Translations under genes and position numbers: made by a program
In this document: piece after piece, positions 57,595-64,000 of the stretch
Position numbering within the stretch: the first letter of the stretch is position 1
Layout: each line of letters begins with the position of its first letter
Source of the DNA: Spirochaetota bacterium
GTDB taxonomy: Bacteria > Spirochaetota > Spirochaetia > Treponematales > Treponemataceae
Assembly (NCBI GenBank): GCA_023443865.1
Contig: JAEZST010000018.1
Location: 248,001-312,000, forward strand
Direction of reading: 5' to 3'
DNA length: 64,000 bases
The notes under the pieces: model-generated
Databases searched by the model: none
Told to the model about the DNA's origin: nothing
What the model saw: the letters and a program-made list of their open reading frames with translations, nothing else

Positions 57595-60399
57595 TCAGAA
57601 TTTTCCGAAGTTGTCGTCGTCCAGCGAGATAATGTCGGCGGGATTCACCGGAGTGGTCCTGCCGCTGGACGAGAGTACGTTGCCCCCTGCGCCGGTCCTG
57701 CCCGGCGCCGGACGCGCGGGCGTCGCCGGCCTTCCCTGCGTCGCGCCGGGCTTTTTGGCTACCGCGGGTACTTTCTCGCCCGCGCTCTCGTGGCGAATGC
57801 CGCGCTGTGCAAGCTCCGCCCTGAGCATGGCCAAAAGCTCCGCGTTTCCCGCGCCGCCCATGGTTCGCTCCTCCGAGGCGATCTTGAACCGCGCGAGCAT
57901 GGACTTGACCTGCTGGGCCTGGGACGACAGCTCTTCCGAGGCCGACGCGCTCTGTTCGGCGCTGGCGGTATTGCTCTGGGTAACCTGGTCTATCTGGGTA
58001 AGGCCCAACGATATCTGCTCCAGGCCCTGGGTTTGTTCCCGTCCCGCCGTCGCCACTTCTTCCGCGATTTCCGATACCTGCGAAGCGCCCGCGACGATCT
58101 GGTCAAGCTGGTTGGCGGTGCTGTCCACGAGCTCGTTTCCCCTTTGGATGTTCGTGATCGCCTCTTCCACCATTCGGGTCGTGTCCTTTACCGACTCGGC
58201 GCTTCTTACCGCGAGGTTGCGCACCTCCTCGGCGACTACCGCGAAGCCCTTGCCGTATTTTCCCGCCCGGGCCGCCTCGACGTTGGCGTTCAACGCGAGC
58301 AGGTTGATCTGGAAGGAAATATCGTCGATGGTTTTGACGACCTTTTTGATCTCCTCGGCGCTGGTGTTGATATCGTTCATGGCGGCCACGAGTTCCTTCA
58401 TTTGCCCGTTCCCGTTCGTCGCGTTTTCCTGGGCCGACCGCGCGAGGTTGTTCATTCTCAGCGCGTTTTCGGTGTTCTGCTTCGTCTGGCTCGCTATTTC
58501 CGTGGTGGAAGAGGTGATCTCTTCCAGCGACGAGGCCTGCTCCGAGGCGCCTTGCGAGAGTGACTGGCTCGCCTGCGAAACCTGGACGGAACCTTCCGCG
58601 ACCTGGTCCACGGCGATATTGATCTGCGCGAGGGTATCGTTGATGGACCTCAGCGATTCGTTGAGCGCCGTTTTGAGCACGTCGAAATCGCCCCGGTAGT
58701 CGCCGGTCATGGCCTGGGTCAGGTCCCCTTCCGCCAGGCGCTTGAACACCGCGATGGTTTCGTTGATCGGCGCTATCACCAGGTCCAGCGTCCGGTTGAA
58801 ACCGGAGATGATCTTTTGGTAATCGCCCAGATGTCGGGTTTCGTCCGCGCGGGTCTGCAGGGCGCCCGCGACCGCCGCCTCGGCGAGCATGTCCGCGTCG
58901 GCGACGAGGGCCTCGATGGCCCGCACCGATTGGCTTAAGGCGCCGGAAATGCTCATGAAGAGCTCGGCGGTCTCCTTCGTGTCTTCGTCGGCCGCGGATA
59001 CGGCGAAATCGCAGTCGAGATTGCCCTGGGATATTTTCTGGAGATTTCCCTTGAGCCGGGCAATTTCCTCGTTCTGGAAGGCGGCGATCTTGTTCATCTT
59101 CCGTTCCGCCTTCTTGATCATGGTCTGGTCGACGATAACCTCGAAGGCGCCGATGGTCTCGCCCGTTCTCGAAAGGATCGGAACTCCGGTGTAGGAGATA
59201 TCGAAAGTCTCGGTAAGCGGCCGCGCCTCGGTATCCGAGTTTTGCTCGCTATTGAGCTGCATGGCCCGGTTACAGGCGCAATTCTGGGTTCTGCAATCCG
59301 TGGTGTGGAAAAAGTCGAAGCATTTGCGCCGCGCCCTCACGAGGTCGTCCGCCTCGGCGTTTCCGAGGGCGGCGCCGGCCTTGTTCATGTATTGGACCTC
59401 GTAATCCCGGTTTATGATCATGGCGGGGTTCGGCATGTTGTCCAGGAAACCGACAAGGGCGTTCATGACCGAATTTACGCCGTTGACCACGTCGCGGTAC
59501 CCGCCGCTGAATTTGTCGGCCTCGCCGCGCACCGTGAGCCTTCCGGCCACCGCGGCCGCCGTGAGCCGTTCCGCCTCCGCTATCATCGACGAGATGGTGC
59601 CGGTCACGGTGTCTATCGCCTGCGCTACCTGCCGGAATTCGTCCTTTCCCCGGACGGAGAGTTTCGCGTCCATGTCTCCCTGGGCGATCTTTTCCAGCGC
59701 CGCCACCGCTTTCCTTACCGTCGCGCTCATCGAATTGCCGAATAGTATGCCGAGGGCGACGGCGAGCGCGAGGCCGGCGAAGGTAATGGCTATCATTGCG
59801 GCCTTCGCGAAGTCCCCGGTCTTCCTCGCCTTGAGGGCCATTTGGGTTCCGTAGTAGTCGGAAACGTACGCCACGTTTTTTTCCAGGTTATCGAAGAGCG
59901 TGGTGAACGCCTTGCGGTCGGGCCCGTATACGTGGGCGTTCACCTGATCGTATTGCGCCGCGATTTCCTCTGCCGCGGGAAGGGAAAGAACCTTTTTCGT
60001 CATTTCTTCCGTGGTATTGGTATAGGCGGCTCCCGAGGTGAGCGTGTCCTTCACGGCATTCCACAGAATTTGCTCCTCCGCCGTTTTGGGGAGCGCGTCG
60101 TACAGGTCCATTACCGGGCGGTATTTCGCCCGGCTCGCGTCTATGGCCGCCAACTGTTCGTCGATATAGCCGGGAGTATAGCCGCCCCGGGGGTTGGCGA
60201 GGTTCTGGACCGTTCCGAGTATCGTCCTGAATTCCTTCGATATGGTATCGAGATAGGCGATCGAAGGTATGGTCTTCGTGTTTAATTGATCGATTGTCGA
60301 ATCAAGGCTGCCGATCATGCCGACGGCGAACGTACCGATCACCCCGCAGATAAGCGCCACTCCCGAAAAGGCCGTGAGCAGTTTTGCCATTATTTTCAT
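57595..60399 (-). CDS. Methyl-accepting chemotaxis protein with Cys-rich PAS domain
   Basis: A 934-residue chemoreceptor. A membrane helix at 8-30, a helical periplasmic domain (about 31-195) and a second membrane helix (about 198-220) are followed by HAMP-like segments and a cytoplasmic PAS (about 325-435). A further HAMP-type stretch and the signalling hairpin come next (INLLALNANVEAARAGKYGKGFAVVAEEVR; methylation helices on either side). The PAS contains closely spaced cysteines (KCFDFFHTTDC, CAC), a pattern seen in other bacterial receptors and suggestive of redox or metal sensing. The tail ends DDDNFGKF and has no CheR-binding NWETF-type pentapeptide. AAGGAGG precedes the ATG. Confidence 0.92.
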   Translation of the reverse strand: MKIMAKLLTAFSGVALICGVIGTFAVGMIGSLDSTIDQLNTKTIPSIAYLDTISKEFRTILGTVQNLANPRGGYTPGYIDEQLAAIDASRAKYRPVMDLYDALPKTAEEQILWNAVKDTLTSGAAYTNTTEEMTKKVLSLPAAEEIAAQYDQVNAHVYGPDRKAFTTLFDNLEKNVAYVSDYYGTQMALKARKTGDFAKAAMIAITFAGLALAVALGILFGNSMSATVRKAVAALEKIAQGDMDAKLSVRGKDEFRQVAQAIDTVTGTISSMIAEAERLTAAAVAGRLTVRGEADKFSGGYRDVVNGVNSVMNALVGFLDNMPNPAMIINRDYEVQYMNKAGAALGNAEADDLVRARRKCFDFFHTTDCRTQNCACNRAMQLNSEQNSDTEARPLTETFDISYTGVPILSRTGETIGAFEVIVDQTMIKKAERKMNKIAAFQNEEIARLKGNLQKISQGNLDCDFAVSAADEDTKETAELFMSISGALSQSVRAIEALVADADMLAEAAVAGALQTRADETRHLGDYQKIISGFNRTLDLVIAPINETIAVFKRLAEGDLTQAMTGDYRGDFDVLKTALNESLRSINDTLAQINIAVDQVAEGSVQVSQASQSLSQGASEQASSLEEITSSTTEIASQTKQNTENALRMNNLARSAQENATNGNGQMKELVAAMNDINTSAEEIKKVVKTIDDISFQINLLALNANVEAARAGKYGKGFAVVAEEVRNLAVRSAESVKDTTRMVEEAITNIQRGNELVDSTANQLDQIVAGASQVSEIAEEVATAGREQTQGLEQISLGLTQIDQVTQSNTASAEQSASASEELSSQAQQVKSMLARFKIASEERTMGGAGNAELLAMLRAELAQRGIRHESAGEKVPAVAKKPGATQGRPATPARPAPGRTGAGGNVLSSSGRTTPVNPADIISLDDDNFGKF

Positions 60400-60421
60400 G
60401 TTTTTCCTCCTTGAATGCCGA

Positions 60422-62667
60422 TTAGTCCAGTTTCATGGTCAGCAGCCTGCCCGTATCGACGATAAAGCTCACGCTCCCGTCGCCGAGAATGCTGCATCCC
60501 GATATCCCGTCCACCTTGCCCAAATACTCGGAAAGCGACTTTACGACTATCTGTTGGTTGCCCACTACCTCGTCGATAAGGAGGCAGGCCTTTCTTCCGT
60601 TGTTCTGCACGATAATTATGATACCCTTGGTCGGGTCGGTTTCCCCGTCGCGCACGCGAAAAACCTCCGATAGCTTAATGAGCGGCAAAAACTCTTGTCG
60701 GATATTTACCGTGTCTCCCTCGGAATCGGTTCTCGTGAGCTGCGCCCGGCTCACTTTGACGAACTCGATAATGTCGCCCAGGGGCAACGAGTACCGGTTT
60801 GAGCCGACCCTTACGGTAATCCCGTCGATGATCGCCATGGTCAGGGGAATGACCAGCACGAATTCGGTTCCGATGCCGGGCGACGTGAAAATATCGATTC
60901 TGCCGTGGATTCGCTCCAGGTTTTTCTTGACCACGTCGAGCCCGACGCCCCTCCCGGAAACCTCGGAAACCGCGGCGGCCGTGGAAAAGCCGGGCTCAAA
61001 GATATATTGCCATACCTCCGAGTCGCTCATGGCCGCGCCGTCGCCTTTGAGAAGCCCGCGCTCGGCCGCCTTCGCGAGAATTCGGTCCCGGTGCAGGCCC
61101 GCGCCGTCGTCCTTGACGGTAATCCAAATATCCGAGCCCTCGTATTTCGCGTTGAGCCGCACGGTGCCCGTTTCCGGCTTTCCCCGGGAAGCCCGTTCCG
61201 CGCGCGACTCGATGCCGTGATCGATCGCGTTTCTGAGAATGTGCACGAGGGGATCCGCGACCTGCTCTATAACGTTTTTGTCCATTTCCGTATCCTGGCC
61301 GGACACGATAAAGTCTATGGGCTTGTCGAATTTCCGGGAAAGGTCCCTGACCAGGCGCCGCATCTTCTGGAAAAGCCCGTCCAGGGGAATCATGCGGATC
61401 ATCATGGTGGTTTCCTGAATTTCCCGGCTGATCTTTGTCAGTCGCGCGTAGGATTTCCCGAAGCTGTCCAGCTTGAGCCCCGCGAGGTCCGGGCTATTGA
61501 GCACCATGGCCTCGGCGGTGATAAGCTCGCCGACCAATTCGAACAGCTTATCCAGTTTCGCGGTATCCACCCTGATTTCGCGGCGAACCACCTCGTGGTG
61601 GTCCGTGACCTCGGCGGCGGCCGCCTGGCTTTGCTGCTCCCTGAGCGCCGTGTCCACGACCTGTCGGTCCACTACGCCCTTTTCGACGAGGATTTCCCCG
61701 AGGGGCCTCACCTGTTCTTTCAGGGCCTCGTCTACCTGTTCGCTATCCACCGCCCCCATGCTCACGAGAATTTCCCCAAGGGTTTTATAGCCGTCGTTCC
61801 CGGCCGGGGCGGGTTTCGGGGCGGTTTGGCTCTCGATCGGTACCGGCGTTTCGGCCGACCCGTCCCCTTCCCGTATATCCACGCTCGAAAGGATACCGCG
61901 CAGGCGGTCTATGAATTTGATAACCTTGTTGGTAAAGGGCTCGGTAACGGCCGTCGCCGACTTTCGCGCGTCGTCCAGCAGGCTTTCCATTTCCATGCAC
62001 GAGCTTTCGAGCAGGAGATAGCCGAAAAACCCGGAATTGCCCTTGAGGTATGGACGGCCCGGAAGATATCGTTCACCTTTTCCGTCTCTACCTTGCCGTT
62101 TTCCAGGGAGAGCGCGATACGCTCCGTCGCGTCCACGGTGTCGGCGCATTCGCCGATAAAGCGCTCGACCATGTCCCGGGAAACGAGGGAGGTCAGGCGA
62201 ACCTCGTTCGGCATGGCCGCCGCGCCGTTCGGTTCGGCTGCCGGAACGGGGGCGCCCTTCAGCGTGGCGATAACGCCCTCGATGGCGTCCGCCTGCGCGT
62301 GGGCCGCGCTTTCCCCGTCGGAATCGGACCAGGTCTTTTCCACCGTCGCGATAAGGCCCCGCAGTACGTCGATCGTACGGAATACCGCGTCGATTGAATC
62401 AGGGGTCGCCTCGTAATGTTCCTTGAGAAAGGCGTCGAGAAGGGTTTCGGCGACGTGGGTCAGTCGCTTGATATGGTCAAATCCGAGATAGCCCGCGGAA
62501 CCCTTTACCGAATGGAATAGCCGGAACACCGAATTGAGCTTCGCCGTCTTGTCTTCGCTTTCCTCAAGCTTCGAAAGCTGGTTTTCGGCGTCGTCTAATC
62601 GCTCGTACCCTTCCTCGATAAAGGATACGATTATTTCTTTCGTCTCGTCGTCAAGCGGGGCGCCCAT
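60422..62667 (-). CDS. cheA: Chemotaxis histidine kinase CheA, interrupted by a frameshift
   Basis: The central kinase of the operon. The first frame (62667 to about 62048) has an Hpt domain with phospho-His in FHSVKGSAGYLGF and the start of a second Hpt ending RAVHT. The second frame (about 62047 to 60422) continues LKGNSGFFGY. It has two G-E-I-L-V-x-x-G repeats (about 290-345 of the joined protein), the dimerisation and ATPase domains (HILRNAIDHG, KDDGAGLHRD) and a CheW-like domain at the end. Adding one C after 62047 restores a single protein of about 748 residues. The break lies right behind the second phospho-His. It may be a sequencing error, a true mutation or a recoding site. The only ATG with a ribosome site (AAGGAG) is at 62667. 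Confidence 0.9.
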
Positions 62668-62724
62668 CGTTTTTTTGTTATCTCCTTGATTTCTATCCGG
62701 CGGTCACGTTCCGGCGATACAATA

Positions 62725-62753
62725 ATCATTGAGCATTTACTCGGGATTTGCAA
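62725..62753 (-). promoter_or_regulatory. Possible promoter of the cheA operon
   Basis: In the AT-rich 121-base gap before cheA, minus-strand TTGCAA (62753-62748) and AATGAT (62730-62725) are 17 bases apart. The leader would be about 50 bases with a ribosome site. No flagellar sigma-28 pattern (TAAA-N15-GCCGATAA) was found. Confidence 0.3.
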
Positions 62754-62788
62754 ACCATTTATATAGATAAAATAAGTTCGTTACGCCA

Positions 62789-63826
62789 TTACCCCGCGAA
62801 ATTGAATTTAAACCCGCTTCCCCCCGTTCGGTCCACGGTGAACGTGCCGTTCAGCTGGCGGCACATGCCGCGTACCAGCCGCAATCCGAAGGTTTCGGGA
62901 TTCTCCGTATCCACCGTTTCGGGAAGCCCGTTGCCGTTGTCCGCGAAGCCCAGGCGGATAATCCCGTCCTGCTTCCGGATGGATATGAGGACTTCTCCCG
63001 CGTCCCTGCCCTTGAACGCGTACTCCATGGAATTCATCACGAGCTCGTTGATGATCATCCCGATCTTGGATATTTGGGCCGTATCCACCGGGAAGTCCGA
63101 GATGTCGTAATCGAAGGACACCTTCTTGTGGTCCGGGTACAGCCCCGCGATGTTCGAGACGAGCTGCTCGACGTAGGACTTGACCGAGAGCGTTCCCGCC
63201 GTCCCGTTCCGGTAGAGGCGGTCATGGAGTATTCCCATGTTCGCGATCCGCGCGATGGTATTGTGAAGCGCGAGTGAGGCCTTGGGATCCTGCAGGGTCT
63301 CCGCCTGCAGCGTGAGCATGTTCGAAATGGTCTGCAGATTGTTCTTTACCCTGCTGTGAATCTCGAAAAGAAGGGTTTCCTTTTCGCTGAGGAGGGCCTT
63401 GATGCGCAATTCGCTTTCCATGGCCTCGTCGGCCCTCTTTTTCAGCTCTTTTTGGAGGCCGATGATCCGCTCCCCCGCGAGAATACGCGCGTGAAGCTCG
63501 CCGGGATCGTAGGGCTTGGAAATGTAATCGTTCGCGCCCGAATCGAGCCCCCGCACGATATCGTTCTTCTCGCCCTTTATGGTCAGCATGATGACGTAGA
63601 CGGGCAGGTCCCGCTCGGCGGTTCTCAGTCTCTGGCAAACCTCGATGCCGTCTAGGCCGGGCATGAGCCAATCGAGGATCGCCAGTTCGGGATGGTCGGC
63701 GCGGGCGAGGATTTCCAGCGCCTCCGTACCGTTGTCGCACGTATGCACGGAATGCCCGTTTTTTTCGAGGAGCATCGTCAAAATGGTTCTCGACGCAACG
63801 TCGTCGTCGGCCACGAGTATTCTCAT
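62789..63826 (-). CDS. Response regulator fused to HisKA_2-type histidine kinase
   Basis: A 345-residue protein: receiver domain (about 1-120; Asp in AILDWLMPGL), a coiled linker, then a HisKA_2 kinase with the phospho-His in FEIHSRVKNNLQTISNML and an HATPase with INELVMNSMEYAFKGR and FADNGNGLP. Kinases of this class often act in the general stress response or with PAS sensors. A receiver at the N-terminus makes it a phosphorelay middle step. Its start overlaps the stop of the next gene upstream (ATGA), and GGAGG lies before the ATG. Confidence 0.9.
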   Translation of the reverse strand: MRILVADDDVASRTILTMLLEKNGHSVHTCDNGTEALEILARADHPELAILDWLMPGLDGIEVCQRLRTAERDLPVYVIMLTIKGEKNDIVRGLDSGANDYISKPYDPGELHARILAGERIIGLQKELKKRADEAMESELRIKALLSEKETLLFEIHSRVKNNLQTISNMLTLQAETLQDPKASLALHNTIARIANMGILHDRLYRNGTAGTLSVKSYVEQLVSNIAGLYPDHKKVSFDYDISDFPVDTAQISKIGMIINELVMNSMEYAFKGRDAGEVLISIRKQDGIIRLGFADNGNGLPETVDTENPETFGLRLVRGMCRQLNGTFTVDRTGGSGFKFNFAG

Positions 63827-64000
63827 CGGCTTTCCTCCGGTCGATTCCTTTGCAGGGCTTTCCGTAGATCATTAAAAGTATTCCGTAACCGCGCGAAATT
63901 TTCCAGGTTTTCGGCCAAGGTTTTTTCCGATACGCTCTTGTCCAGTTTTAACGCGCCCGTCGCCAGGCGCCGGGAACCGACGTTCAGCGCGGCGCCGCGG
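63823..64000 (-). CDS. C-terminal end of an unidentified gene (cut by window)
   Basis: An open frame enters from the right edge and ends with TGA at 63825-63823, overlapping the kinase start. About 58 residues are visible, charged and helical (KLDKSVSEKTLAENLENF, RNTFNDLRKALQRN). The overlap marks it as the gene before the kinase in the same operon; a signalling protein is likely, but the piece is too short to name. Confidence 0.6.
   Translation of the reverse strand, partial: RGAALNVGSRRLATGALKLDKSVSEKTLAENLENFARLRNTFNDLRKALQRNRPEESR

Noticed and set aside
60905..62416. 503-codon frame antisense to cheA
   Set aside because: It is low-complexity and without domains, while the cheA motifs on the other strand are complete apart from the frameshift.
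62668..62788. Sigma-28 flagellar promoter before cheA
   Set aside because: No TAAA-N15-GCCGATAA-like pair was found on the minus strand; only a weak sigma-70-like pair is present.

Overview
The window looks like chromosomal DNA of a GC-rich, free-living or gut-type spirochaete (Treponema/Spirochaeta-like). This is inferred, not proven. The signs are a one-piece tmRNA whose tag (AENNDSFALAA) resembles treponemal tags, large secreted lipoproteins, an EF-G2-type elongation factor, and a chemotaxis operon holding cheX, cheD, cheB, cheR and cheW together. There are no rRNA or tRNA genes, no CRISPR array and no recognisable transposase.

Layout. 1-5.8 kb (+): a cut-off multi-PAS sensor kinase, a CheY-like regulator and a REC-PAS-GGDEF-EAL protein ending in a zinc-binding CZB domain. 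5.9-11.6 kb: three lipoproteins, two of which share a tandem beta-rich repeat. 11.6-17.8 kb: DMT exporter, ClC exchanger, DEAD-box helicase with an RG-rich tail, RlpA-SPOR protein and an SDR. 17.8-19.6 kb: tmRNA gene followed by an exact 69-bp direct repeat that copies the tmRNA 3' end plus its terminator, then a 2H phosphoesterase and an unknown gene. 19.7-30.6 kb: a plant-polysaccharide island with xylose isomerase and xylulokinase, a divergent AraC regulator, a GH5 endoglucanase lipoprotein, and an ABC sugar importer (binding protein and two permeases, no ATPase) with a GH43 enzyme and a LacI regulator. Three AACCGGTT operators lie in front of the ABC operon. 30.7-36.3 kb: deoC, thrC, dCMP deaminase and Lon with an AT-hook-like tail. 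36.3-45.6 kb: pbpC, a giant alpha-2-macroglobulin and a radical SAM protein. 45.6-51.4 kb: GH3 beta-glucosidase, an AraC/GyrI-type regulator and EF-G. 51.5-64 kb: a chemotaxis region. A membrane protein with a CheZ-like FQDxTxQ motif and a CheY converge on a long minus-strand operon (sensor kinase/regulator, cheA, mcp, cheW, cheR, a ParA-like ATPase, an unknown gene, cheB, cheD, cheY, cheX). cheA carries a one-base frameshift.

The genes fit an organism that swims towards and ferments plant polymers. GH5, GH43 and GH3 enzymes release sugars, the ABC system imports oligosaccharides, and XylA/XylB feed xylose into the pentose phosphate route.

The most striking pattern is regulatory. At least eight genes have a -10 box only 5-8 bases before the start codon and no Shine-Dalgarno sequence, which predicts leaderless mRNAs. 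Other leads are the tmRNA-end repeats, the membrane CheZ-like protein, Lon with AT hooks, a xylose isomerase apparently lacking one metal ligand, a CheD whose best-placed start is ATC, and the ParA-like and unknown genes embedded in the chemotaxis operon.
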